64,000 nucleotides of DNA from Nocardiopsis sp. TSRI0078 (GCF_001905145.1 NZ_LWLB01000033.1:409248-473247); one strand, 5' to 3'; positions 1-8,909 are shown, counted from the stretch's first letter. Program-made: numbers and translations. Notes: a model not told the origin generated them from the letters alone.

Positions 1-2
1 AC

Positions 3-332
3 TGGGACCGTGAGGGGCCCCGCTACCGGGACCACCTGGTCGGGGTGCTGGAACAGCGGGGCCTGGACGGACTGGACGCCTCCGTACGCACCGAGCACCT
101 GGTCACCCCGGCGGACTGGGCGCGGCAGGGGCTCGCCCACGGCACGCCGTTCTCGCTGGCGCACACCTTCGCGCAGACCGGGCCCTTCCGTCCCCGCAAC
201 ACCGTCCCCGGAACCTCCAACGCCGTCCTGGCCGGGTGCGGGACCACGCCGGGGGTCGGCCTGCCGACCGTGCTGATCTCGGGCAAGCTCGCCGCCGCCA
301 AGGTGGTCCGACGGACGGGAGGGCGTCGATGA
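3..332 (+). CDS. crtI: Phytoene desaturase, C-terminal end (cut by window edge)
   Basis: The last 109 codons of a CrtI-type FAD-dependent phytoene desaturase, which converts phytoene to lycopene in carotenoid synthesis. The 5' end lies outside the window. The visible part has the family's C-terminal signature: a P-G-V-G-L-P-T-V-L-I-S-G-K run about 20 residues from the end, preceded by N-A-V-L-A-G-C-G-T-T. This segment helps form the FAD site in the family. The stop overlaps the crtB start in ATGA, so the two genes are translationally coupled. Assignment rests on this signature and on crtB following directly. Confidence 0.9.
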   Translation, partial: WDREGPRYRDHLVGVLEQRGLDGLDASVRTEHLVTPADWARQGLAHGTPFSLAHTFAQTGPFRPRNTVPGTSNAVLAGCGTTPGVGLPTVLISGKLAAAKVVRRTGGRR

Positions 333-1306
333 GCGCGGGGACCGCGGAACTGGACGCCGCCGGGATCACCGGGCGGCCGCTGCGGGAGGCCTACCTCAGG
401 TGCCGGACCCTGCACGCCCGCCACGGGCGCACGTACTACACGGCCACGCGGGTGCTGCCTCCCGAGCGCCGGCCCGGGGTGCACGCGCTGTACGGGTTCG
501 CCCGGTGGGTGGACGACATCGTGGACGAGCCGCCGCCCGGCACCACCCCGGAGAAGCAGGCCGCGCGTCTGGACGGCATCGACGCCGACCTCGCCCGGGT
601 GCTGGCCGGCGGGCGGGCAAGGGACGCCGGGAACGCGCCCGTGCTCAGCGCCCTGGCGCACACGGTGGACCGGTACGGGCTGCCGCACGCCTACTTCACC
701 GCCTTCATGGCCTCCATGCGCATGGACCTGGACGTCACCGGCTACCGCGACCTGGACCACCTGCGCGAGTACATGTACGGCTCGGCGGCGGTGATCGGCC
801 TGCAGGTCCTGCCGGTCCTGGGGACCGTGGTCCCGAGGGAGGAGGCGGCCCCGCACGCCGCCGCGCTGGGCGAGGCCTTCCAGCTCACCAACTTCCTGCG
901 GGACGTGGCCGAGGACCTGCGGCGCGGCCGCGTCTACCTGCCCCGGGACGTGTTGGCGGCGCACGGTGTGGACCGGGAGCTGCTGGAGCAGTGCGAACGG
1001 GCCCGGGAGCCCCATCCGCGCGTGCGCGACGCACTGGCGGACCTGGTGGAGGCCAACCAGGGCTTCTACCGGCGGGCCGAGCCGGGCATCGCCATGCTCT
1101 CGCCGGTGGCGCGCCCGTGTGTCGCCACCGCCTTCCGGCTCTACCGCGCGATCCTGGACGAGGTGCGCGCGGCCGACTACGACGTGTGGAGCATCCGGCA
1201 CCGCGTCTCGGACACCCGCAAGGCGGCAGCGGCCGTGCCCGCCCTCGCGCGCTCGCTGCTGGCCCGGTCGCTGCGGGGCCGGGTGCCGAGACCCCGGACC
1301 GGCTGA
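329..1306 (+). CDS. crtB: Phytoene synthase
   Basis: 325-aa squalene/phytoene synthase family protein that condenses two geranylgeranyl diphosphates to phytoene, the first committed carotenoid step. The first Asp-rich motif is D62-D-I-V-D66, and the second is in the N-F-L-R-D-V-A-E-D-L stretch near residue 195, followed by R-G-R-V-Y-L-P. Both bind Mg-diphosphate in the family. The ATG overlaps the crtI stop by 4 bp; a longer reading from 236 would lie inside crtI and is rejected. Length is normal. No crtE (GGPP synthase) is visible; it may lie upstream of the window. Confidence 0.95.
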   Translation: MSAGTAELDAAGITGRPLREAYLRCRTLHARHGRTYYTATRVLPPERRPGVHALYGFARWVDDIVDEPPPGTTPEKQAARLDGIDADLARVLAGGRARDAGNAPVLSALAHTVDRYGLPHAYFTAFMASMRMDLDVTGYRDLDHLREYMYGSAAVIGLQVLPVLGTVVPREEAAPHAAALGEAFQLTNFLRDVAEDLRRGRVYLPRDVLAAHGVDRELLEQCERAREPHPRVRDALADLVEANQGFYRRAEPGIAMLSPVARPCVATAFRLYRAILDEVRAADYDVWSIRHRVSDTRKAAAAVPALARSLLARSLRGRVPRPRTG

Positions 1307-1423
1307 GGGCGCGGCCCCCGGCCCGGCCGGTCCCGTCGGTCCCGACCGGCCCCGGACGGATCCGGTCCCGGGGGACCCGGCCCCGGCTTCAGGTCCCACG
1401 GCCCGACGTATCTGGAGGACTCC

Positions 1424-2434
1424 GTGACACTGCCCGATCCCCGGCCGCGGCGACTGCCCCTGCGCCGCATGCCCCCCACCACGTGGAAGGCCCAGGAACC
1501 CACCTGGAGGGAGGGGTCGCCCGCCGTCATCGGGGCGGCGCTCAAACGCGCCCTCGCCCGTCCCTCCGGGAACTGGTTCGTGCTGGCCGCGAGCACCGAG
1601 GTGCGCGCGGACCGGCCCTTCGGACGTGTCGTGGCGGGGACCGAACTGGTGGCCTGGCGCACCCCGGACGGGACCGCGCACGCGGGGCCGGGCGCCTGTC
1701 CCCACCTGGGCGCCCCGCTGTGCCGGGGGGCGGTGGACTCCGGACGGCTGGTGTGCCGGTGGCACGGGCTGTCGCTGGACGGGGACGGGTTCCCCGGGTG
1801 GGACCCCTATCCGGTCCACGACGACGGCTTGTTGGTGTGGGTGCGCCTGGACCACGCGGGCGGCGAGGAGCCCCTGGACGCGCCGGTGGTGCCCGAGCGC
1901 CCCGATCCCGGCGGGAGCCTGGCCGCGGTGGAGAGCATGGCCGGGCGGTGCGAGCCGGAGGACGTGGTGGCCAACCGGCTCGACCCCTGGCACGGCTCGT
2001 GGTTCCACCCCTACTCGTTCGTGGGGCTGAAGGTGACCGAGGTGCCACGGGGAGCCGACCCGGACCCGGACCGGATGGTGGTGGACGTGGGTTTCCGCGT
2101 GGCGGGCCGGTGGGGCGTGCCGGTACGCGCGGAGTTCCACTGCCCCGAGCCGCGCACCGTGGTCATGCGCATCATCGAGGGCGAGGGGACGGGCAGCGTG
2201 GTGGAGACGCACGCCACCCCGCTGGGCGTGGACGGGCGCGGGGTGCCGCGCACGGCGGTCGTCGAGGCCACGGTGGCGAGTTCGGAGCGGACCGGGTTCG
2301 CGATCGCCAGGAGGGTGGCCGGGGCGGTGGTGCGCCCCGCCATGCGGATGGCCGTCCGGCGCCTGTGGAGGGACGACCTGGCCTACGCCGAACGCCGGTA
2401 CCTGCTGAGGAGCACCGGCCGCTGGCCCGGCTGA
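1424..2434 (+). CDS. Rieske [2Fe-2S] protein of the carotenoid cluster
   Basis: 336-aa Rieske-type protein. The cluster-binding pair is C92-P-H94 and C111-R-W-H114, about 17 residues apart as in Rieske ferredoxin-like domains. About 200 residues follow, carrying an H-G-S-W-F-H-P motif that could hold a catalytic metal, so an oxygenase or ring-modifying role is possible. The GTG start has a GGAGGA site at 1414-1419. It occupies the position called crtV in streptomycete crt clusters (crtE-I-B-V), and I recall DUF5914-type Rieske proteins there. Its exact step in isorenieratene formation is unknown to me. It sits 117 bp after crtB on the same strand. Confidence 0.8.
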   Translation: MTLPDPRPRRLPLRRMPPTTWKAQEPTWREGSPAVIGAALKRALARPSGNWFVLAASTEVRADRPFGRVVAGTELVAWRTPDGTAHAGPGACPHLGAPLCRGAVDSGRLVCRWHGLSLDGDGFPGWDPYPVHDDGLLVWVRLDHAGGEEPLDAPVVPERPDPGGSLAAVESMAGRCEPEDVVANRLDPWHGSWFHPYSFVGLKVTEVPRGADPDPDRMVVDVGFRVAGRWGVPVRAEFHCPEPRTVVMRIIEGEGTGSVVETHATPLGVDGRGVPRTAVVEATVASSERTGFAIARRVAGAVVRPAMRMAVRRLWRDDLAYAERRYLLRSTGRWPG

Positions 2435-2705
2435 CACGGTCGGCGCGGCTTTCGGCCCCGGTGGCCGGGAACCCCGGGACGGCCCCGCTTCCGGCGGTCG
2501 ACCCGCGCCCCCCTGTGCGCCGCCTCGCACGGCGGCCCGACCCTCCCGCGCGAGACGCGGCGCGCGGCTCAGCCTGGTCGTGCTTCGCGGGCGTCGTCGG
2601 CACGGCGGGAGGCGGCCTGGGGCGCGAGCCCAGAACGAGCCGAACGGTATGCCTGGTGCTGTGGCCGGGAAGGTTCACCGGATCGGTCCTGTCCGGCGTG
2701 ATCTC

Positions 2706-2747
2706 GTACCTGGAGCGGGTTTCGGCGCCCAGACTCGCTCCAGGTAC
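2706..2747. repeat. Palindromic intergenic element A, copy 1
   Basis: A hairpin of two 15-nt arms (2706-2720 and 2733-2747) with one G.T pair and a 12-nt loop. It lies between the convergent Rieske and crtU genes. The same core occurs inverted at 32500-32551: 23 of the central 26 nt match, while the outer arm bases differ between copies but stay paired within each. It could also act as a bidirectional terminator here. No T-run follows. Confidence 0.75.
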
Positions 2748-2801
2748 AGGGTCACCCCGGGATGGAGCACTCCAGCCGCACCGGCGACGTATCCGGTCAA
2801 C

Positions 2802-4457
2802 TCACCAGCGCGGGCGGCGGGCCCAGCGGGCGAGTGCCCGCAGCGGGGTCGACCTGCCCCGCCGGGGCACGGTCCACACCGTGTGTCCCGGCCTTCCCCA
2901 GCGCGACAGCAGCGCGTTGGCGGCGAGCAGGCCGCTGGTGGCCGCGCGTTCCATGAGCGCCACGGGCAGGTCCGTGCGCACGTGGTCGCCCGCCACCGCC
3001 ACGAACGGGTCGGGGGTGGCCACCCCGCAGCGGTCGCGGTGGCCTCCGGGGGCGAACAGCGGGCAGTCCGCGCGCATCTCGTGCCGGGAGTCCACCGCCC
3101 GGGCCCGCGCGAGTTCCGGGTAGACGGCCCGCGCCTGCTCCCACAGCCTGCGCCGCTCGGTCCCGGGGTCGCACCCCTCCTCCAGCGCGTAGGCGTGCAG
3201 CTCGACCACGGAGCCGCCGGTGCGCCGCGCCCACTCGCGGGCCTCGTCCTCGTAGCGCTCCAGCACGCTGACGTTGTCCAGCGTCGGGTAGCCCGCCGTG
3301 CCCAGGAAGGCGGGTCGGTGCGGACGCACGGGCCGGTCCAGCCAGTAGCGCGACACCAGGAACGGGGGAGCCGTCTCCACCCGGGCCATCCGGCCGCGCC
3401 ACTCCCGGCCGCCCGGTCCCGCCTCGCCCAGCCCCGGCGAGGCCGCCACCAGGTCGCGCGTACCGGCCGGGGTGGCGGCGAGCACCACGGCGTCGGCCCC
3501 GGCCTCGAAGGGCGCGCCCTCGGGCGTCCGGCCGCGCACCGAGAACCGGTGCTCCCGTCCCGGGTGGACCGCCTCGACCGGGCAGGCCGTGCGAAAGCGC
3601 ACCCCGAGCCTGGCGAGGTGGCGCTCCAGGGGGTCCCACAACGCCTGGGGGAACGGCGAGCGCGGCACGTCGAACACCAGCCCCTCGGACGAGCCGAGGA
3701 AGTAGACGTGGAACATCACCGCCAGCTCGGCCGCCGACAGCCGTCCCGGGTCGGCGAAGAAGCTGCGTGTGAACACCTCGAACGCCAGGTGCCGTGCCGT
3801 GGGCGGGAAGCGCACCGCGTCCAGCAGGTCCCGGGCGCTCAGGTGGTCCAGGCGCTCGTACACGCCGGGCACGTCCACGTCGAGCAGCTGCAGCGCCGCG
3901 GGCACGTTGACCCGGGCCAGGTCGCGCGGCGGGAAGCTCGGGCTGGTCGCCGCCAGGACGGCGGCGTTCCACGGCGGTGTCGGGGGCAGCCCCGAGAAGC
4001 GGTCGCGCGGGCCGTCCCGGTGCACCAGCGGATAGTCGGGGAGCGGGACCAGGCGGTCGAGCCCGGGGTCCGCGCGGCGCAGCAGGGCGCGCAGGTTGTA
4101 GTACTGGCGGAAGAACGCGTGGAAGCCCCGGGTCATGGTCGCGGGTGAGCCGTCGGAGAGCGTCGTGGCCCAGCCGCGCAGGCGGCCCCCGAGTGAGGGC
4201 TCGCGCTCGAACACCGTCACGTCCACATCCCGCTCGGCCAGCGCGCAGGCCGCGGCCAGACCGGCGATGCCGCCGCCGACCACGGCGACGCCGGGCACGG
4301 ACGCCGTACGCGGACCGGAGGGCGGCTCGGGCACGACGGCCTCGGCCAGGGGGTCGCGGCCACCCCCGGGCGGCGCGGTGCTCCCGTTCCGGGACGCGCG
4401 GCCGGTACCTCCGGCGCGGCCCGCGCCGCCGGCACGGCCGGTACCGTCAGCGGCCAT
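2802..4457 (-). CDS. crtU: FAD-dependent carotene desaturase/aromatase (isorenieratene synthase type)
   Basis: 551-aa flavoprotein of the amine-oxidase/phytoene-desaturase superfamily. After a Gly/Arg/Pro-rich N-terminal tail of about 50 residues comes the dinucleotide fold V-A-V-V-G-G-G-I-A-G-L-A-A-A, ending in the acidic V-F-E that contacts FAD ribose. CrtU desaturates beta-carotene rings and shifts a methyl group to give aromatic isorenieratene. The start overlaps the upstream crtT stop by 11 bp, with a GAGGA site before the ATG. Context (crtT, crtY, crtB, crtI) supports CrtU over a generic FAD oxidase. Confidence 0.85.
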   Translation of the reverse strand: MAADGTGRAGGAGRAGGTGRASRNGSTAPPGGGRDPLAEAVVPEPPSGPRTASVPGVAVVGGGIAGLAAACALAERDVDVTVFEREPSLGGRLRGWATTLSDGSPATMTRGFHAFFRQYYNLRALLRRADPGLDRLVPLPDYPLVHRDGPRDRFSGLPPTPPWNAAVLAATSPSFPPRDLARVNVPAALQLLDVDVPGVYERLDHLSARDLLDAVRFPPTARHLAFEVFTRSFFADPGRLSAAELAVMFHVYFLGSSEGLVFDVPRSPFPQALWDPLERHLARLGVRFRTACPVEAVHPGREHRFSVRGRTPEGAPFEAGADAVVLAATPAGTRDLVAASPGLGEAGPGGREWRGRMARVETAPPFLVSRYWLDRPVRPHRPAFLGTAGYPTLDNVSVLERYEDEAREWARRTGGSVVELHAYALEEGCDPGTERRRLWEQARAVYPELARARAVDSRHEMRADCPLFAPGGHRDRCGVATPDPFVAVAGDHVRTDLPVALMERAATSGLLAANALLSRWGRPGHTVWTVPRRGRSTPLRALARWARRPRW

Positions 4458-5214
4458 CGGCGGGGTCCTCGCGGGTGCCGGTCGGCCGCTGGCCGACGAA
4501 GGTGTGCGTGACCCCGTACTGCCAACCCGGCAGCGGCGCGTCGGCCACCGGCGCGAACCCCGCGCGGCGCATCCGCTCCAGCAGCGCGGTCCGGCCGTCG
4601 AACTCCAGGACGCTGCGCCACAGGTACCGGAACAGGTCGGCGCGGCCGGTCAGCACCCGCCCCGCCGGGATCACCACCCCCCAGCACACCGCCGACCACA
4701 CCATCCGGGCCGGCGCCGAGTCGGCCACGGAGTACTCGTGCAGGGCGACGCGCCCGCCGGGCCGCAGCAGGGCGCGCACGGCCCGCAGCAGGGCGTCGGG
4801 GTCGGGGCAGTTGCGGATCAGGTAGGCGCCGAACACCGCGTCCACGGGTCCGTCCAGGTGCTCGGCCGCCCACCCGGGGGTGAGCTCCTCCGCCCGGGCC
4901 CGGTGGAAGGAGACCGAGGCGGGCCAGCGCTTGGCGCGGGCGGCCTCCAGCATGCCGTCCGAGGCGTCCACGCCCGCGATCCGGGCACGGGGCAGCGCGT
5001 GCAGCAGGGCGGCGGTGGAGGCCCCGGTGCCGCACCCGAGGTCGAGCAGGCGCAGCCCCGATCCGTCGCCGGGCAGCCCCAGCCGCCTCGCGGAGATCCG
5101 CAGGTGGGCGTGGTATCCGGGGTTGGCGGCCACGAGCCGGTCATAGGCCCCGGCGGCGTGGTCGAACTCGTCGGTGACCGCGCCGTCCTTCATCGCGTGT
5201 GTCGTAGTGTTCAC
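4447..5214 (-). CDS. crtT: SAM-dependent methyltransferase of the carotenoid cluster
   Basis: 255-aa class I methyltransferase. SAM-binding motif I is L-D-L-G-C-G-T-G at residues 57-64, followed by the acidic V-D-A-S of motif II and an F-G-A-Y-L-I-R-N-C-P-D segment. It occupies the place of crtT in the streptomycete crtYTU group and is translationally coupled to crtU. Its substrate in the pathway is not settled as far as I know. The GTG start follows GGAGAG at a good distance. It is divergent from crtY with about 60 bp between starts, so the two probably share a promoter region. Confidence 0.85.
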   Translation of the reverse strand: MNTTTHAMKDGAVTDEFDHAAGAYDRLVAANPGYHAHLRISARRLGLPGDGSGLRLLDLGCGTGASTAALLHALPRARIAGVDASDGMLEAARAKRWPASVSFHRARAEELTPGWAAEHLDGPVDAVFGAYLIRNCPDPDALLRAVRALLRPGGRVALHEYSVADSAPARMVWSAVCWGVVIPAGRVLTGRADLFRYLWRSVLEFDGRTALLERMRRAGFAPVADAPLPGWQYGVTHTFVGQRPTGTREDPADGR

Positions 5215-5276
5215 GGACTCTCCCGTGGCGGGTGTTCACAGCGGGCACGGACGGCCTCCCGGTGCATGCTGGGAAC

Positions 5277-6467
5277 ATGGCCGACTACGACGTGGCGATC
5301 ATCGGCGGGGGAGCCGCTGGCCTCAGCCTCACCCACCAGCTCCGCGGGGTCAACGACCGACGTGGCCGACCGCTGCGCGTCGCCCTGGTGGAGCCGCCGC
5401 CGGGCCCGCACACGCCCCCTCCGCGCACATGGTGCTTCTGGGAGCCCGACGGCGGCCCCTGGGACGACCTGCTGGCCGCCCGCTGGGAACACCTGTCGGT
5501 GGTGGCGGCCGACGGGTCCGAGCACTCCTCTCCGGCCTCGCCCTACGTGTACAAGATGCTGAGGTCGGCCGACGTGGACGCGCACGTGCGCGCCTCGGCG
5601 GGCGGGCACGTGGACCAGCTGCCGCTGCTGGTCACCGAGGTCCGTGACGGCGCGGACCACGCCGTGGTCCGGGGCGGGGAGCCCGGCGGCGGGACGTCGG
5701 CCCTGACCGCGGAGTGGGTGTTCGACTCGCGGCCTCCCAAGCCGGTCCCGCGGGGGCGGACCCACCTGCTCCAGCACTTCCGGGGATGGTTCGTGCGTGC
5801 CTCATCCGACGCCTTCGACCCCGGTTCGGCCGTGCTGATGGACCTGCGCCCTCCCCAGCCCCCGGCCGGGGTGGCCTTCGGCTACGTGCTGCCGCTGTCC
5901 CCGCGCGAGGCGCTCGTGGAGTACACCGAGTTCGGCCGCGAGGCGCTCACCACCGCCGAGTACGAGCGCGCGCTCAAGGACTACTGCGGACTGCTGGGGC
6001 TGGCGGACGTGGAGGTGACGGCCGCCGAGCAGGGGGCCATCCCGATGACCGACGCCCGTTTCCGGCCCCGGGCGGGGCGGCGCGTGTTCCGGCTGGGCAC
6101 GGCGGGCGGCGCCACCCGGCCCTCGACGGGGTACACGTTCAGCGGGGTGCGGCGCCAGACGGCCGCCGTGGCGCGGGCGCTGGCCGAGGGGCGTGTCCCG
6201 GTGCCGCCGGTGCCGCACCGGCGCCGCCACCTGGCCATGGACGCGGTCATGCTGCGGGCCCTGGACACCGGCCGGGTCCGGGGAGCGGAGTTCTTCGCCG
6301 GGCTGTTCGCGGCCAACCGCCTCGGGGACGTGCTGGCCTTCCTCGACGGGGGGTCGCGCCTGCACCGGGAGCTGGCCATGGGGTTGACGACCCCGGTGGC
6401 GGCCATGTCGCTGACCAGCGCGGACCAGGCGTGGTACTCGCTGCGCACGCGGCTCTCCCGCTCCTGA
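5277..6467 (+). CDS. crtY: Lycopene cyclase
   Basis: 396-aa FAD/NAD-binding lycopene cyclase that turns lycopene into beta-carotene, the substrate of CrtU. It begins M-A-D-Y-D-V-A-I-I-G-G-G-A-A-G-L, the nucleotide-binding fold directly at the N-terminus. The family motif T-W-C-F-W-E lies near residue 50, with F-D-S-R near 150. I chose ATG 5277 over 5232 because the fold starts there. It is transcribed away from crtT/crtU, so the usual crtYTU order is split into two divergent units. Confidence 0.92.
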   Translation: MADYDVAIIGGGAAGLSLTHQLRGVNDRRGRPLRVALVEPPPGPHTPPPRTWCFWEPDGGPWDDLLAARWEHLSVVAADGSEHSSPASPYVYKMLRSADVDAHVRASAGGHVDQLPLLVTEVRDGADHAVVRGGEPGGGTSALTAEWVFDSRPPKPVPRGRTHLLQHFRGWFVRASSDAFDPGSAVLMDLRPPQPPAGVAFGYVLPLSPREALVEYTEFGREALTTAEYERALKDYCGLLGLADVEVTAAEQGAIPMTDARFRPRAGRRVFRLGTAGGATRPSTGYTFSGVRRQTAAVARALAEGRVPVPPVPHRRRHLAMDAVMLRALDTGRVRGAEFFAGLFAANRLGDVLAFLDGGSRLHRELAMGLTTPVAAMSLTSADQAWYSLRTRLSRS

Positions 6468-6660
6468 GGCCTTCCGGCGGCGAGCGGTTCGCCGGAGGGC
6501 GCGGAGCGGGCGGCGTCGGCGGCGGGGCCCAGACGTGCGGCGGGCTCCCCGGGAGCGGGCGCGCCGAACACGGACACGAGGCCGTCGACCAGGCGGTTCG
6601 GCTTGTGATGCGCGCCCCGGTGACCGACTCTTTCCGGGAGGGCACCGAGGGAGGCGGCAC

Positions 6661-6726
6661 ATGGACACGGACATCAGGCCTTCGGACGGCCACCGCCGTA
6701 CCGGCACGGTCGGGACGGAGGAATGA
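6661..6726 (+). CDS. Possible 21-aa leader ORF
   Basis: A short reading frame with a good GAGGGAGG site and an ATGA overlap with the next start at 6723. It encodes a polar 21-residue peptide I do not recognise. The spacing suggests translational coupling in the past, but the downstream gene is broken, so it may be a relic. The remaining 6468-6660 stretch shows nothing I can identify. Confidence 0.25.
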   Translation: MDTDIRPSDGHRRTGTVGTEE

Positions 6727-6962
6727 CGGCGGGAACGGCCCTGGTCACCGGGGCCACCGGCTACATCGGTGGGCGCCTGGTCCCGGAGCTGCTCGACGCC
6801 GGGTACCGGGTCCGCTGCCTGGCCCGCACCCCGGACAAGCTGCGCGACCAGCCCTGGCGCGACCGCGTGGAGGTGGTCCGGGGCGACGTCGTCGGCGGTG
6901 GTGGCCTCGACGAGGCGTTCCGGGACGCGGACACCGCCTACTACCTCGTGCACTCGATGTGA
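6723..6962 (+). pseudogene. NAD(P)-binding epimerase/NmrA-like protein, truncated after 79 codons
   Basis: Encodes a Rossmann start, T-A-L-V-T-G-A-T-G-Y-I-G-G-R-L, then R-G-D-V and A-Y-Y-L-V-H-S-M, typical of the first 80 residues of a 300-500-residue NAD(P)H-binding SDR. It stops at TGA 6960-6962 directly after H-S-M, where intact relatives continue with a Gly-rich stretch. From the next codon the same frame reads as an MMPL transporter, so the 3' part was lost by deletion. The ribosome site (ACGGAGGA) is intact, so a short peptide may still be made. Confidence 0.8.
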
Positions 6963-8135
6963 CGCACGGCGTTCTGGCCCGCGATCCCGCACGGGGCGTC
7001 CGGACCGGAGGGGGGCTTCGGGGAGGTCGTCGCCCGCCACCGGTTCTGGGGCCGCCTGGCCATGACCGTCGCCCGCAGGCCCCGGACGTACTGGATCCTC
7101 ACCACGGCGGCCCTGGCGGCCGCGGCGGTGCTCGCGCCCCGGTTCGACGCGGGAGGAACCGGACAGGCCGAGGTCTTCCGCACCGAGGCGGAGGCGGTGG
7201 AGGCCCAGGAGGTGCTGGAACGGGGATTCGGCTCCGACGCCGCCGCGGCCCCCGCCCTCGTGGTCGCCGACGCCGACCGCGTGGACGAGGTCGTCCGGGC
7301 CGCCGAACGGCTGCCGCGGGTGGAGAGGGCCGTGCCCGTCACCGAGCCAGGCCCGCCCGGGACCGACCCGCCGCCCCTGGAGGAGGACGGTCGCGTCCTG
7401 GTCGAGGCCGTCCTCACGGTCGGTCCCGAGTCCCCCGAGGCGGTGGACGCGGTGCGGGGCCTACGCGAGGGACTGCGCGCCGTGGAGGGCGCCGACGCAC
7501 TGGTCGGCGGGGTGAGCGCCACCGACCTGGACACCCTGGAGACGGCGCAGCGCGACTTCGCGGTCGTGGTGCCGCTCGTACTCGTCGCGGTCTTCCTCGT
7601 GCTCATCCCGCTGCTGCGCTCGCTGGTGGCGCCGCTGCTGCTGATGGCGGTCAACGTGCTGTCCTTCGCGGCCGCGCTGGGTGTGGGAACCCTGGTCTTC
7701 GACCACCTGCTCGGCCTGCCCGGCGCCGACCCGGTGGTGCCGCTGTTCGCTTTCGTGTTCCTGGTGGCGCTGGGGATCGACTACAGCATCTTCCTGATGT
7801 CCCGGGCGCGGGAGGAGTCCCTGGAGCACGGGCACCGCGAGGGCGTGCTGCGCGCGCTGACCGTCACCGGAGGGGTGATCACCTCCGCCGGTGTGGTCCT
7901 GGCCGCGACCTTCGCGGCGCTGGCGGTGATCCCGCTGCTGTTCCTGCTCCAGCTGGCGTTCCTGGTGGCGTTCGGTGTCCTGGTGGACGCCCTGCTCGTG
8001 CGGACGGTACTGGTGCCCGCACTGTCGCTGGACGTCGGGCCGCGCGTGTGGTGGCCCGGCAGGGCGCGGTCGGCGGGGAACCGCCCGGCGGGGGAGCCCG
8101 CGGGTCACAGCGGTTCTCCGGAAAGCCCGGAGTAG
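6963..8135 (+). pseudogene. MMPL-family transporter, C-terminal part only
   Basis: Directly after the TGA at 6960 the frame reads F-W-P-A-I-P-H-G-A then a W-G-R-L-A-M-T-V-A-R-R-P segment, the usual lead-in to the second half of MMPL (RND-type lipid/drug exporter) proteins. The rest carries an extracytoplasmic domain and about five membrane helices, including A-L-G-I-D-Y-S-I-F-L-M-S-R-A-R-E-E, the proton-relay helix signature. The N-terminal half is missing. An internal ATG at 7062 would give 357 aa, which is unlikely to work alone. Its end overlaps the converging aminotransferase gene by 31 bp. Confidence 0.8.
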
Positions 8136-8890
8136 GCGGCGGCGATCTTGTGGACCAGGGCCGACTGCGGCAGGTGGACGCCGTCGATGGCGGCCACCGG
8201 CCGTACCCCGGTGGTGGCGTTGGTGACGAACGCGCCCGCCGTGCGGGTGCTCGCGGCCGCGGCGATCGGCCGGGTGCTCACCGGGACGCCCAGCTCCCCG
8301 GCCACCCGCTCGACCAGCCGTGTCGTCACGCCCGGGAGGCAGGGGGCCTGCGGCCAGACGAGGCCGCCGCCGTCCAGGAAGCCGATGTTCCAGGTGGGGC
8401 CCTCCGAGACCCGGCCGTCCACGCCCGTGAACAGGGCGTCGTCGTAACCGTCCAGCTGGGCGGCGCGCCTCTGGTGGACCGCTCCGAACAGGCCGGTGCT
8501 CTTGACCTGGGGGGCGTCGCGGGTGAACCGCCGGGTGCCCAGCCGCACGGGCGGCGGTGCGGCGCCGGGGGCGGGGCGGGTGGTGACCAGGATGTGCGGG
8601 AGCTGGCGGGCGGAGGGACGGCCCAGGTCCATGCGGGGGTCGAACACGGTCACGCGCACCACCGAGGGGGAGGGGTGCGCGCGGGCGGAGCGGCGGGCGA
8701 GCTCGCGGACCCGGGGGATGTCGAGTTCGGCGTCGAAGAGGGCGCGGCAGTCGCGGCTCAGGCGTTCCATGTGCAGGTCGAGCCCGCGAACGCGCAGGTC
8801 GGTGACGAGCATGGTGGTGAAGTGGCCGTAGCCGTACAGGGCGAGGCCCGCGAGTTCCCCGGTGCTGACGGGGCGTCCGTTCAGTTCCAT
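8105..8890 (-). CDS. Class IV aminotransferase / aminodeoxychorismate lyase-like protein
   Basis: 261-aa PLP enzyme of fold type IV (BCAT, D-amino-acid transaminase and 4-amino-4-deoxychorismate lyase family). The expected Schiff-base lysine is in the V-K-S-T-G segment near residue 135, followed by the family pattern V-S-E-G-P-T-W-N-I-G-F and L-P-G-V-T-T-R. Substrate cannot be told from sequence. The ATG at 8890 is chosen because homology starts at M-E-L-N-G and a GAGGGC lies just upstream; the open frame to 9148 is low-complexity. It stands alone on its strand. Confidence 0.85.
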   Translation of the reverse strand: MELNGRPVSTGELAGLALYGYGHFTTMLVTDLRVRGLDLHMERLSRDCRALFDAELDIPRVRELARRSARAHPSPSVVRVTVFDPRMDLGRPSARQLPHILVTTRPAPGAAPPPVRLGTRRFTRDAPQVKSTGLFGAVHQRRAAQLDGYDDALFTGVDGRVSEGPTWNIGFLDGGGLVWPQAPCLPGVTTRLVERVAGELGVPVSTRPIAAAASTRTAGAFVTNATTGVRPVAAIDGVHLPQSALVHKIAAAYSGLSGEPL

Positions 8891-8891
8891 C

Positions 8892-8909
8892 GTGCCCTCA
8901 TGATGGCAC
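8892..8909. promoter_or_regulatory. Palindrome over the ribosome site of the class IV aminotransferase gene
   Basis: An 18-bp palindrome with one mismatched pair (GTGCCCTCA/TGATGGCAC) immediately upstream of the ATG at 8890. It contains the only purine-rich stretch that could serve as ribosome site. It could be an operator, or a hairpin that hides the site. No regulator gene is adjacent. Confidence 0.35.

Noticed and set aside
23..2530. An 835-codon open frame on the minus strand across crtB and the Rieske gene.
   Set aside because: Antisense shadow of high-GC coding DNA; composition is Arg/Gly/Pro/His-rich without any domain, and both plus-strand genes have clear motifs.
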